DNA of 34,307 nt from Saprospiraceae bacterium (GCA_020436835.1 JAGQWZ010000066.1:1-34307); one strand, 5' to 3'; counted from the first letter of the stretch, positions 16,247 through 24,432 are shown. Numbers and translations are program-made. Notes: generated by a model not told the origin, from the sequence alone.

Positions 16247-17068
16247 ATGCATACATTCGAAAAAATAAAGCAATACTACCATCATTCAGATGAATGGAGC
16301 CGGTTGGATGCTCCTGCCGGTCAGATTGAGAAGCAGGAAGTCCTGCACATACTTAAACCATATTTGAAAGAGCGTATCCGAATTCTGGATTTGGGATCCG
16401 GACCAGGAAAATATGCTCTTGAATTTGCCCGAATGGGTTGCAAACTGGATCTGGTTGATCTGTCGGAAAAGTTGATCGCTGAGGCCAGAGATAAATTCAG
16501 GGAAGGAAATATGGAAAATTCGGTCGGACAATTTAGTGTTGGAAATGCCACCGATATCTCATTTCTTGCATCCAATACCTATGATATTGTTTTTTGCTGT
16601 GGTCCTTTTTATCATCTGGTCGAAGAAAAAGACCGGATAATGGCAGCCCGGGAAATAATCCGGGTCTGTAAGAAGGGGGGAATTATAGCTATTGGATTTA
16701 TACCACGTTTTTCTGCTTTGGCAGGAATATTAAACCGGGCAGCAGGCAATCCGGATCAGGTGGACGCCTCCGTCTTCAGGGAGATTGCCGAATCCGGCAT
16801 ATTTCGCAATAAGTCCATGCAGGGGTTTCAGGAGGGATATTTTCCCACTTTATCTGAAATGAAGAAATTCTGGACTGATCTTAAACTCCACGATATTAAA
16901 ACGGTTTCGAGCCGGGGATTTATCTATCAAAATGAAACGGTTCTAATGAAAATAAAATCGGTAAATCATGCACTTTATGAAACGGTGATTGAAACTCACC
17001 GTGATCTGGCTGATAAAGATACTTATGTAGAAGCAGGTGGTCATGCCCTGCTGATTGGAAAAAAGTAG
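16247..17068 (+). CDS. Class I SAM-dependent methyltransferase
   Basis: This 273-aa methyltransferase is not a close copy of the preceding one. Motif I is ILDLGSGPGKYALEFA (46-61), followed by LDLVDLSEKLIAEA, YDIVFCCGPFYHLVEEKDR and KKGGIIAIGFIPR. The GPFYHL segment with the early start HTFEKIKQYYHHSDEW resembles UbiE/Coq5-related enzymes found beside antibiotic or tRNA-modifying genes, but substrate specificity is not deducible. It lies 6 bp upstream of the GrpB-family gene and 53 bp downstream of the first methyltransferase. Confidence 0.85.
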   Translation: MHTFEKIKQYYHHSDEWSRLDAPAGQIEKQEVLHILKPYLKERIRILDLGSGPGKYALEFARMGCKLDLVDLSEKLIAEARDKFREGNMENSVGQFSVGNATDISFLASNTYDIVFCCGPFYHLVEEKDRIMAAREIIRVCKKGGIIAIGFIPRFSALAGILNRAAGNPDQVDASVFREIAESGIFRNKSMQGFQEGYFPTLSEMKKFWTDLKLHDIKTVSSRGFIYQNETVLMKIKSVNHALYETVIETHRDLADKDTYVEAGGHALLIGKK

Positions 17069-17074
17069 ACATAT

Positions 17075-17644
17075 ATGAGTAATGTAAGCATGTTAATTGT
17101 CGATTACTGCGAAGAGTGGATTGCAGATTTCAAGGCCTTGAAGGAAACAATCACTTGCCGTTTTCGAGATTTTGACTACTCTATAGAACATATTGGCAGT
17201 ACTGCTATCCCAGGTATGGCGGCCAAACCGATCATTGACATTGATGTCGTCTACTATGCTGATGATGATTTTCGGAAAATCCGGGAAGCTCTAATCGCTT
17301 TGAACTACTACCACAATGGCGATCAGGGTATTCCAGGCAGAGAAGTATTCAAGCGAAATACCGGGACAAGTCATCCGGTGCTAGACGAAATAAAACATCA
17401 TCTTTATGTGTGTCCGGGCGATTCTGAGGAACTAAAAAGACACTTGATCGTCAGAGATTACCTGAGAGCTCATGCAGAGGTCAGGGAGGATTATATCCAG
17501 CGTAAGAAGGAAATAGCCCGGATCGTCCAGCAGGACCGTAAAGCCTATGCGCAACTCAAGCAGACAGAAATGCGATCTTTCTTTGATGGCATCTTAAAGA
17601 AACATGGAAATGGAAAAATGGAACCTATACGATCGAGAGGGTAA
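17075..17644 (+). CDS. GrpB family (UPF0157) nucleotidyltransferase-like protein
   Basis: The 189-aa product shows the GrpB/UPF0157 hallmarks: YCEEWIADFKALKETI, IEHIGSTAIPGMAAKPIIDIDVV (38-59) with the GST signature and the paired acidic residues of the minimal nucleotidyltransferase fold, followed by HHLYVCPGDSEELKRHLIVRDYL. Length is typical. The family is often seen fused to or beside dephospho-CoA kinase or small-molecule enzymes; biochemical function is not established. Its last 41 bp overlap the Nudix gene start in another frame. Confidence 0.88.
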   Translation: MSNVSMLIVDYCEEWIADFKALKETITCRFRDFDYSIEHIGSTAIPGMAAKPIIDIDVVYYADDDFRKIREALIALNYYHNGDQGIPGREVFKRNTGTSHPVLDEIKHHLYVCPGDSEELKRHLIVRDYLRAHAEVREDYIQRKKEIARIVQQDRKAYAQLKQTEMRSFFDGILKKHGNGKMEPIRSRG

Positions 17645-18131
17645 TCTAACAGAAAGGATTCACACCAGAGGCCAGCCACTTCCTGAAAATTACTACCATT
17701 TGGTGGTACATATCTGGCTGATCGATTCGCACGGAAGACACCTGATCCAGAAACGAGCCAAATCATTGAAATCACAACCGGGATGCTGGGCTTTCACCGG
17801 AGGATCAGCGATCGTTGGGGAGAGTAGCCTCCAGGCCGTCAGGCGGGAAACCATGGAAGAGCTCAATCTGAAACTCCCATTCAAGGATCTTTGCTTTCAG
17901 ACCCGGCTTTGGCGTCAGTCACATTTTCTTGACATCTGGAGTAGTCCTATCGACGCGGTTTTCCCGAAAGGATTCGAACCGACAACGGAGGTAGAAGCGG
18001 TCACATTCAAATCCACTGATGAGATCCTTCAGATGATTGACAGCCAACAATTTTACTCCTATCCACAAGATTATTTATCGCTACTGCATGAGAAACGAAA
18101 AACTATTAACCATCAGACAAATAATGAATAG
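17604..18131 (+). CDS. Nudix hydrolase
   Basis: The 175-aa protein has a canonical Nudix box at residues 67-89, GGSAIVGESSLQAVRRETMEEL, matching Gx5Ex7REUxEExGU up to the final glycine. The upstream region (WNLYDREGNLTERIHTRGQPLPENYYHLVVHIWLID) is characteristic of the YfcD/IPP-isomerase-like Nudix group that handles nucleoside or isoprenoid diphosphates. It starts inside the GrpB gene (41-bp overlap), so translation is probably coupled; ATG 17610 is an alternative start two codons later. It closes the run that began with selO. Confidence 0.9.
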   Translation: MEMEKWNLYDREGNLTERIHTRGQPLPENYYHLVVHIWLIDSHGRHLIQKRAKSLKSQPGCWAFTGGSAIVGESSLQAVRRETMEELNLKLPFKDLCFQTRLWRQSHFLDIWSSPIDAVFPKGFEPTTEVEAVTFKSTDEILQMIDSQQFYSYPQDYLSLLHEKRKTINHQTNNE

Positions 18132-18610
18132 TGTACTTCTGGATAAATATCAATGTGCTTCGAAATGTTTTTTAATTTAATTTGATTTTCACATTGCATT
18201 TATTGAAGGCATCTTCAAGAATATTCGTCAGATCCATCCGAAAATAGACGTTAGATCAAATAATAATGATCCTCGATTCTCCGGGCAAATAGTGAACAAA
18301 ATCATTTGAACATCACAAAACATTATTTGATTTTTCCCATTGATAATGGAGATAAGACTAACATTTTTATACCTTTGGTCACCTATCGTTAGATTTTTCA
18401 AACTGCAACTTAGCGATTTTATTAGTATTCCATAGAGATGGAAGTGAGATATATTCATTGATTTAATGCAGTTTACATATTACAATTAATTTTATTTGTA
18501 CATTTTAGAAAAATATAATCAACAATCAGTCGTTGGATTGTTTTTTCACAATTACGGCCTTGTAATTCAAAAATTAAATAAATAAGAAAAGAATTTTTTC
18601 TTTTGATCTA
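18132..18610. other. 479-bp AT-rich leader upstream of the carbamoyltransferase/AsnB operon
   Basis: No protein-like frame is seen. The base composition is far more AT-rich than the flanking genes. It contains an exact TAnnTTTG promoter element at 18370-18377 and several A/T runs. A 76-codon minus-strand frame (18228-18458) has no recognisable content. A leader this long before a tight operon may carry regulation, but no known riboswitch was recognised. Confidence 0.6.
18370..18377 (+). promoter_or_regulatory. Candidate Bacteroidota -7 element (TACCTTTG)
   Basis: TACCTTTG matches the TAnnTTTG consensus exactly. No well-spaced -33 TTTG is present upstream. If used, transcription would start near 18382 and leave a leader of about 230 nt before the FN3 gene. 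Confidence 0.33.
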
Positions 18611-19081
18611 ATGAATAGCATCAAAATAATCATCGGATTATTTCTTGGAATAACAATTATTTCACTTCAGGCACAGTCGCTACCTACTCCTTATTTCATA
18701 CCGGATAAAAATGAAAATTCTGAGACGGGCTATATTCAACTAAAGTGGATAGCTCAATCAGATGAAGATGAGACCATATTGTACCAGTATCAATTGCAAC
18801 AGGCAGAAGACAGTACATTTTCATCCGGGAAAGAAATCTACCGCGGAAATGATTTGGCTTCCTTCATTTCGGGACTGTCAAATGGAAATTATTACTACCG
18901 TGTCAGGGTTATTGACGAAGATCGGAAGGAAAATGGTCCCTGGTCAGCCACAAAGTTGGTTGCGGTCAAACACCATTCGTTAGAACTGGCCTTATCACTT
19001 TTCACCTTGGGAGGAATTGTTTTTTTAAGCACAGTCCTCATTGTCGTTCGGGGCAGTCGAAAAATTGGCAACGACAATTAA
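18611..19081 (+). CDS. Membrane-anchored single FN3-domain protein
   Basis: The 156-aa protein has a signal peptide (MNSIKIIIGLFLGITIISLQAQ), one fibronectin type III-like domain (about 28-118: TGYIQLKWIAQSDEDE, YQYQLQQAEDSTFSSG, NGNYYYRVRVIDEDRKENGPWS), and a C-terminal transmembrane helix (about 125-147, LALSLFTLGGIVFLSTVLIVV) with a short basic tail. The FN3 domain should face the periplasm. It ends 3 bp before the SSS symporter gene and is the first gene of a five-gene operon, so it could be an accessory subunit of the transporter or an outer ligand-binding module. No dedicated family is recognised. Confidence 0.72.
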   Translation: MNSIKIIIGLFLGITIISLQAQSLPTPYFIPDKNENSETGYIQLKWIAQSDEDETILYQYQLQQAEDSTFSSGKEIYRGNDLASFISGLSNGNYYYRVRVIDEDRKENGPWSATKLVAVKHHSLELALSLFTLGGIVFLSTVLIVVRGSRKIGNDN

Positions 19082-19084
19082 TCC

Positions 19085-20539
19085 ATGGATATACACCAAT
19101 CAGAAATATTAGACCCCACGGTGGGTTGGATACTGCTTAGCATACTCAGCGGACTATGGATCTATCTTGGATTTTATTGGGGAAAGAAAGCCAAGAATAT
19201 GGATGGATTCATGCTGGCTGGAAGAAATGTCGGGATGGCTTTCGGTACTGCCACGGCGATGGCGACCTGGGTAACTTCCAACACAACCATGCTGGCTCCT
19301 CAATTTGCGCTGCAATTGGGTATTTGGGGGATGGTTGCCTACTCTTCTGCTGCTTTCGGACTACTCCTATTTGCTCCGCTAGCCAAACGGATCAAACAGC
19401 TGTTGCCAAAGGCTTTCACCAGTGGCGACTTCATCAGACTTCGATATGGTAAAACAACCTGGTATTTATTCCTGGTGATTTCCATTTTCTATGGGTTCAC
19501 CTGGTTAATAAGTATGGGAATGGCCGGTGGCATCTTAATGAATGCATTGGCAGGAATTCCTTATAAAACCGGCATGACGGTCATTCTGGCCGTATGTGTG
19601 ATTTACACGGTATTTGGTGGTTTATACGCGGTAATCGGTACCGATTTTATTCAGTCACTGATCATTATGATCGGTATTGTCATTGTTGGTGGAGCGGTCA
19701 TCTTTTCTCTTGATCTGGATCAGGTGTATGCCAATCTCGAACTGGAAAAGCCAATGTTAATCAACGCATTGCTTCCTGCATCGATCATGGCCATCTTTAA
19801 CAATCTCTTATTTGGCATCGGGGAGGTATTTCACAGCAATGTGTGGTGGAGCCGCGCCTTCGCCATGCGCAGTGGTATTGGCCAAAAAGCCTACACCATG
19901 GCAGGATTCTTCTGGTTGCCGGTTCCCATCGCAGCCGGATTCATTGCCCTGACCACTGGAACTTTCGATATCAATATAACCAGTCCGGATATGGTCGGTC
20001 CTCTGATGGCCGGCAACATCCTGGGTAAGGCCGGCAGTGTGATCGTATTTATCGTTTTCTTTTGTTCACTTGCCTCAAGTATTGATAGCTTACTGGCAGC
20101 CACATCCGATCTGATTGTAGAAGATATCTATAAGAAAATGATCAACCCGGGAGTGAAAGAGAAAAAACTGAGAAAAGTATCAGTAATTATCATTGTTTCT
20201 CTGGGTCTGCTGGCCTGGATGGTCTGTCTCCCCCGAATCGGTACGTTGGCAACCGTACTCTTCTTCGCCGGTCCAATGGTGGCCAGTACGATTTATCCCA
20301 TTGTGATGGGCCTTTATTGGAGGTCTGCCAGTGCAAAAGGAGCATTCCTGGCCATGTTGTTAGGTTCCCTCATCGGACTAATCGGATATTTCGAATTGGG
20401 TTGGTACACTGGGTCGCTTATCGGAGCCACTGTCTCAATTATTGTTACTACCCTGTTTGCCAAATTGAACAAAACTCCATTTGACTGGGCAAAAATGGAT
20501 GAATCAAAAATTATATCGACAAATAAAATACTGCAATGA
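19085..20539 (+). CDS. Sodium:solute symporter (SSS family, Dur3-like)
   Basis: The 484-aa integral membrane protein has about 12-13 hydrophobic segments and SSS hallmarks: FMLAGRNVGMAFGTATAMATW, CVIYTVFGGLYAVIGTDFIQSLI and the later FCSLASSIDSLLAATSDLI (the sodium-site SSxDS segment). TATAMATWVTSNTTM and the following LPKAFTSGDFIRLRYGK resemble the urea-transporter Dur3 branch more than proline or sugar symporters, in my reading of motifs only. The solute is unknown. It overlaps a 40-aa membrane peptide by 4 bp (ATGA) and shares the operon with a carbamoyltransferase and an AsnB-like enzyme, which suggests a ureido, amide or amino-acid-like substrate. Confidence 0.88.
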   Translation: MDIHQSEILDPTVGWILLSILSGLWIYLGFYWGKKAKNMDGFMLAGRNVGMAFGTATAMATWVTSNTTMLAPQFALQLGIWGMVAYSSAAFGLLLFAPLAKRIKQLLPKAFTSGDFIRLRYGKTTWYLFLVISIFYGFTWLISMGMAGGILMNALAGIPYKTGMTVILAVCVIYTVFGGLYAVIGTDFIQSLIIMIGIVIVGGAVIFSLDLDQVYANLELEKPMLINALLPASIMAIFNNLLFGIGEVFHSNVWWSRAFAMRSGIGQKAYTMAGFFWLPVPIAAGFIALTTGTFDINITSPDMVGPLMAGNILGKAGSVIVFIVFFCSLASSIDSLLAATSDLIVEDIYKKMINPGVKEKKLRKVSVIIIVSLGLLAWMVCLPRIGTLATVLFFAGPMVASTIYPIVMGLYWRSASAKGAFLAMLLGSLIGLIGYFELGWYTGSLIGATVSIIVTTLFAKLNKTPFDWAKMDESKIISTNKILQ

Positions 20540-20658
20540 ACTTTTCACTACCGGTATTTAAAGTATTAATTCTATCCTCCATATTTCTATTGGCCATAGC
20601 AGCACTGTGGCTCATTCTTATGCTAATTAATGATTTAAAAAATAAAAAGTTATGGTAA
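20536..20658 (+). CDS. 40-aa single-pass membrane peptide between symporter and carbamoyltransferase
   Basis: ATG at 20536 shares ATGA with the symporter stop, and the frame ends in TAA at 20656-20658, overlapping the carbamoyltransferase start (20652) by 7 bp. The 40-residue product is one hydrophobic helix (about 8-33: FKVLILSSIFLLAIAALWLI) with a charged NDLKNKKLW tail. Overlap on both sides is strong evidence that it is translated. Small single-helix subunits are known to accompany some transporters, so a symporter subunit is plausible, but no homologue is recognised. Confidence 0.75.
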   Translation: MNFSLPVFKVLILSSIFLLAIAALWLILMLINDLKNKKLW

Positions 20659-21752
20659 CGGATTTATCAACGCAAACGAAAGCACAGGAAGAAAACCCGT
20701 TTGGATCTGACGGTCTTTATCCGGACCCAAAAGGACTTTTGGAAAAAGATAAAATTGACATTGAGAAACTGCGAAGCCTCAGTGGAAAATCTATTATCTC
20801 GGCTAATCAGTTTGACAAAGAGCTCGTATTGGAAATCTGCAAGTTAGCCGCACTTTTGGAGGCGAGTCAGATTGCCGAGTCTCACCCTCTGGATGGTAAA
20901 ATTGTAATCACAGCTTTTTTCGAACCTAGTACCCGAACCCGCCTTTCTTTTGAAAGTGCCGTGTTAAGATTGGATGGTAAAATATTAAGTATCCCATCCG
21001 GTATGGTGACCGGAGTAGCTAAAGGAGAATCCTTGGCAGACATTGGAGAAATGTTCAATGCTTACGGAGACCTGGTTGTGATGCGACACACCGAAACTGG
21101 TGCACTGGAGGAATTGACGCATAACCTGCGACTGCCCCTGATCAATGCCGGGAATGGGTCGGGAGAGCATCCTACGCAGGCACTGGCTGACTGGTTTGCC
21201 ATCTTAAAATGGAAATCTCAACTTAAGGACGATGCGATCAAAAAAGAAGACCAGATCCATCTTGGGATCTTAGGATCACCAGGCAGTATGCGAGCTGTAA
21301 ATAGTTTTCTCCGGATGTCACTCCTATTTAAATCCGGTGTAAGGAAAATATCTATCGTGTCCGAAATGGCCGATCCGCTTGGTCCCGATTTGGAAAAATT
21401 AATTAAAAATTCCTCGATTGAATTTGAGGTTACCAATGATATTAATGACGTAGTATCGGATTTGGATGTAATCTATATGAATTCAATTGCCTTTTTAGGG
21501 GATAGTTATAAGGCTTTGGATTCACGGTATAAGCTGAATGCTGACAGTAACCTGAAGGAAGATTCAGTAGTACTGCACCCTCTGGCCCGACTGGATGAAT
21601 TAGATCCCAATCTTGATGGAACGCATCACAATCTTTATTTCACCCAGGCGCATGGGGCTGTATTTATTCGGCAAGCTCTGATGATCTCGGTGTTAAATCG
21701 ATTTGACCGTTTGCCAAAAAGAGACATTCTAATCAATAATAATAAACTATAA
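20652..21752 (+). CDS. Divergent aspartate/ornithine carbamoyltransferase homologue
   Basis: The 366-aa protein has the two-domain transcarbamylase fold. The carbamoyl-phosphate site is kept: FFEPSTRTRLSFESA (89-103), the 80s-loop lysine in VAKGESLAD (122-130), MRHTETGA and EHPTQALADWF (172-182). The second-substrate half differs from PyrB: where PyrB has Y-x-T-R-x-Q-x-E-R, this protein has VIYMNSIAFLGDSY (273-286), and HPLPR becomes HPLARLDEL (309-317). An N-terminal extension of about 40 residues is also unusual. It therefore probably does not use aspartate in the normal way, and pyrB is not a safe name. It lies 3 bp before the AsnB-like gene. Confidence 0.82.
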   Translation: MVTDLSTQTKAQEENPFGSDGLYPDPKGLLEKDKIDIEKLRSLSGKSIISANQFDKELVLEICKLAALLEASQIAESHPLDGKIVITAFFEPSTRTRLSFESAVLRLDGKILSIPSGMVTGVAKGESLADIGEMFNAYGDLVVMRHTETGALEELTHNLRLPLINAGNGSGEHPTQALADWFAILKWKSQLKDDAIKKEDQIHLGILGSPGSMRAVNSFLRMSLLFKSGVRKISIVSEMADPLGPDLEKLIKNSSIEFEVTNDINDVVSDLDVIYMNSIAFLGDSYKALDSRYKLNADSNLKEDSVVLHPLARLDELDPNLDGTHHNLYFTQAHGAVFIRQALMISVLNRFDRLPKRDILINNNKL

Positions 21753-21755
21753 CAA

Positions 21756-23714
21756 ATGTGTGGTATCACAGGATTTTGGAATAAAAGACCATTAAATAAG
21801 GAATCGGAAGGCATTCTGAAAAAAATGGCAGAAACCCTTTGGCATCGAGGACCGGATGGGTATGGATTTCACGTAGACCACGTTATCGGATTGGCGATGG
21901 GACATGCACGTCTCTCCATAATCGATCTGGACACTGGCGATCAACCACTTTTCAGCAAGGATCGCTCCATAGTTTTATCGGTCAACGGGGAATTTTACGA
22001 TTACAAAAGGATTAGGACCAAGCTGAGATTGGAAGGATTTGATTTCAGCACTAAATCGGATAGCGAGATTGCGATTCCGCTTTATGAAAAATACGGACTT
22101 TCATTCGTGGAACATTTAAGGGGTGAATTTGCCTTTACCCTATTTGATAAGGAAAAAGATCAGCTGATCCTGGTCAGAGACCGCTTCGGCATTAAGCCCT
22201 TGTTTTATCATCTTGGACCTGAAGGACTGGTCTACGGGTCAGAAATAAAATCGCTGATCGCCAATCCGTCCGTCCCCCGGCAGTTTTCTCAGGAAGGGGT
22301 TCTACATCAATTGATGCATACCATGGTACCCGGTACCAGCGCATTCGAGGGCATTCATGCCCTGAAACCCGGTCACTTACTGATCATAACAAAGAATGGA
22401 GATGGATTTGATGTGGTGGAAAAGAAATATTGGGACATGGACTTTCCCATGGACAGGGATCGCGACCAGTTCAAATCAGAGAATTATCATATTGAAAAAG
22501 TAAAGGAAGAATTGTCGAGAGCGGTTGAGTTGCGCCTAGAGGCGGATGTCCCGGTTGGTTGTTATCTTTCCGGTGGTATCGATAGCTGTTCCATCCTGGG
22601 ACTGGCGTCATCCATGCAACAGTCTCCGGTCAAGGCCTTTACTATAAGCTTCGACCACGATGCCTACGACGAATCCTCGATAGCCAGGGAAATGGCGGAA
22701 AAAACCCAGGCCGATCAGGAAGAGATCTGTCTGACCGCTGATGAGTTATATGCCAGTAATTATCTGCAGACCATGTTCCATGCCGAGCGTACATTTTACA
22801 ATACCCTGGGAGTGGCAAAATGGTGTATGAGCAAAAGGGTCAATGAGTGTGGCTACCGGGTAGTCGTTACCGGTGAGGGATCAGATGAGCTCTTTGGAGG
22901 ATATCCAGCTTTTAAACAGGATTATTTACGGCATACCTATCTCAATGAGCCGGAACGGCTGGAAGCCCTGGAAAATTCGAATCAGATTTTCAAGGGGGCG
23001 ATCTTAGCGGAAAAACCGGTTACGCACCAGGCCTGGGACAGAATTTGTGGATTTACCCCCGCCTGGATTCAATCCTGGATCCAGACGCTGGAAATTGCCC
23101 GGCCTTTGCTACATCCGGACTTGCGTGAGGCGACCAGCGGCTATGATCCTCTGCTTGGTATTGCGGAAACTTTTGATCAAACCCAGCTGGAGGGGAGACA
23201 TGTATTGGATAAAGCGCAATATACCTGGATCAAGACCATGTTAGAGTGTCAGATCCTGAATTGGGGAGGAGACCGGGTTGATATGGCCAACTCCATGGAG
23301 AGCCGTCCAGCCTTCCTCGACCACCATGTGGCGGCAGCCGCCAGGATGATTCCGCCGGAATATCGCATCAAAGGAAACATAGAAAAGTGGGTTCTGAGGG
23401 AAGCGATGAAAAATATTTTGCCACCGATTTTATATCAAAGGGAAAAATTCGCTTTTATGGCTCCTCCTGCACATACTTCAGTTAAAAAGCAGGAGGCAGT
23501 TCAGAAATTAATCGATCGTTTTCTCAATCCGGACCGCCTGAAAAATTCAGGAATATTTGATGCTGGACGAATCGCTGATTTTCTAAAAGAATATCGGTAC
23601 GATTCAGATCCCACATCGCTGGTCAGAAAAGACGCATTGCTAAATCACCTGCTCGGTATGCAAATCCTGCAAGAACAATTTATTGAAGGTAAAGGAGATA
23701 AGATAAGCTTGTAA
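21756..23714 (+). CDS. AsnB-type asparagine synthase (glutamine-hydrolysing) family protein
   Basis: The 652-aa protein begins MCGITGFW, so Cys2 is the N-terminal nucleophile of a class II glutamine amidotransferase. Other glutaminase residues are RLSIIDL (52-58), NGEFYDY (77-83) and SDSEIAI. The synthetase domain has the pyrophosphate loop SGGIDS (272-277) and TGEGSDELFGGY. Such enzymes amidate a carboxylate via an acyl-adenylate; the length matches the long AsnB/AsnO group, which includes enzymes of specialised metabolism as well as asparagine makers. It closes the five-gene operon. Whether the acceptor is aspartate or the product of the neighbouring carbamoyltransferase is open. Confidence 0.92.
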   Translation: MCGITGFWNKRPLNKESEGILKKMAETLWHRGPDGYGFHVDHVIGLAMGHARLSIIDLDTGDQPLFSKDRSIVLSVNGEFYDYKRIRTKLRLEGFDFSTKSDSEIAIPLYEKYGLSFVEHLRGEFAFTLFDKEKDQLILVRDRFGIKPLFYHLGPEGLVYGSEIKSLIANPSVPRQFSQEGVLHQLMHTMVPGTSAFEGIHALKPGHLLIITKNGDGFDVVEKKYWDMDFPMDRDRDQFKSENYHIEKVKEELSRAVELRLEADVPVGCYLSGGIDSCSILGLASSMQQSPVKAFTISFDHDAYDESSIAREMAEKTQADQEEICLTADELYASNYLQTMFHAERTFYNTLGVAKWCMSKRVNECGYRVVVTGEGSDELFGGYPAFKQDYLRHTYLNEPERLEALENSNQIFKGAILAEKPVTHQAWDRICGFTPAWIQSWIQTLEIARPLLHPDLREATSGYDPLLGIAETFDQTQLEGRHVLDKAQYTWIKTMLECQILNWGGDRVDMANSMESRPAFLDHHVAAAARMIPPEYRIKGNIEKWVLREAMKNILPPILYQREKFAFMAPPAHTSVKKQEAVQKLIDRFLNPDRLKNSGIFDAGRIADFLKEYRYDSDPTSLVRKDALLNHLLGMQILQEQFIEGKGDKISL

Positions 23715-23774
23715 GAGCATTTTGAGAATACATATTTCTGCTGCCCTGGTAACTAAAATCTCTTGAGAAATTAA

Positions 23775-23782
23775 ATTACTTT
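23775..23782 (+). promoter_or_regulatory. Possible -7 promoter element (TTACTTTG)
   Basis: TTACTTTG differs from TAnnTTTG at one position and lies 7 bp before the ATG at 23789 of the broken DUF6624 gene. Weak support. Confidence 0.18.
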
Positions 23783-23788
23783 GGCATT

Positions 23789-23887
23789 ATGTTTACTTAA
23801 AAAGTTCCCACTTTGATCTTTGCTTTACTGATCACGACTTTGGGTGGTTGTCAATCCGGCCATTCCTCTAGGATCACGAGGGATTAA
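23789..23887 (+). pseudogene. Detached lipoprotein signal of the DUF6624 gene
   Basis: From ATG 23789 the frame meets TAA at codon 4 (23798-23800), then reads KVPTLIFALLITTLGGCQSG, a full lipoprotein signal with an LGGC lipobox (Cys at 23849), and stops at TAA 23885-23887. The DUF6624 body continues in another frame from about 23872. So the gene's 5' end carries one nonsense codon and one frameshift, unless these are sequencing errors. Confidence 0.7.
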
Positions 23888-23895
23888 AAAGAGAG

Positions 23896-24432
23896 TTGGA
23901 TAGTCTGGCAATCTTGGACCAGAAATATCGTCGGCCCCTAATTAAACTTTGGCAAGCTGGCCAGGGAGATTCCAAAGAAGCTAAAGAACTTGGAGAAAAG
24001 CAAATGGAATTAGATCAGTCACTTCTGCGCCATCTGCAGAAAATGATGGATAGACTCGGTGGTTTTCCCGGAAGCTCAATCGTTGGAAATGATGGAGCAA
24101 AAACCGCACTGTTTATCTTACAACATGGTCCGGACAGCATTCAGGCTATATACTTACCGATGATTAGGGATGCAGCAGGAAAGGGTGAAATTTCAAAAAG
24201 TGATTTTGCGCTCTATCTGGATCGTTATTTAATGCATCGTAAACAACCCCAGGTCTACGGTAGTCAAATCACCAGTAAGCGGATAACACACCCTCAAACC
24301 GGAGATACGATTGACAGCTTGATGTTTTGGCCAATTCAAGATACAACCAATATCGACTCCATCCGCCTATGGAATGGGCTAGGTCCTTTAGAGGAGTATC
24401 TGAACACCTGGGGACTCAGTCGATGGCGTTGA
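23896..24432 (+). CDS. DUF6624-family protein, probably 5'-disrupted lipoprotein
   Basis: The 178-residue frame (TTG start; open from 23872) reads ILDQKYRRPLIKLWQAGQGDSKEAKELGEKQ, GFPGSSIVGNDGAKTALFILQHG, GEISKSDFALYLDRYLMHRKQPQVYGSQIT, which matches the DUF6624 family of Bacteroidota. Family members normally carry an N-terminal signal; here a lipobox signal is present immediately upstream but in another frame (23789-23887) and with an early stop. The body is intact and ends normally. It is either a recent pseudogene or an assembly error. Function unknown. Confidence 0.65.
   Translation: MDSLAILDQKYRRPLIKLWQAGQGDSKEAKELGEKQMELDQSLLRHLQKMMDRLGGFPGSSIVGNDGAKTALFILQHGPDSIQAIYLPMIRDAAGKGEISKSDFALYLDRYLMHRKQPQVYGSQITSKRITHPQTGDTIDSLMFWPIQDTTNIDSIRLWNGLGPLEEYLNTWGLSRWR

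Noticed and set aside
18228..18458. 76-aa minus-strand frame in the leader of the operon
   Set aside because: AT-rich, no domain-like pattern and no clear start context; probably chance.
20652..21752. Naming this gene pyrB
   Set aside because: The aspartate-binding segment is missing and the gene is linked to a transporter and AsnB rather than to pyrimidine genes.
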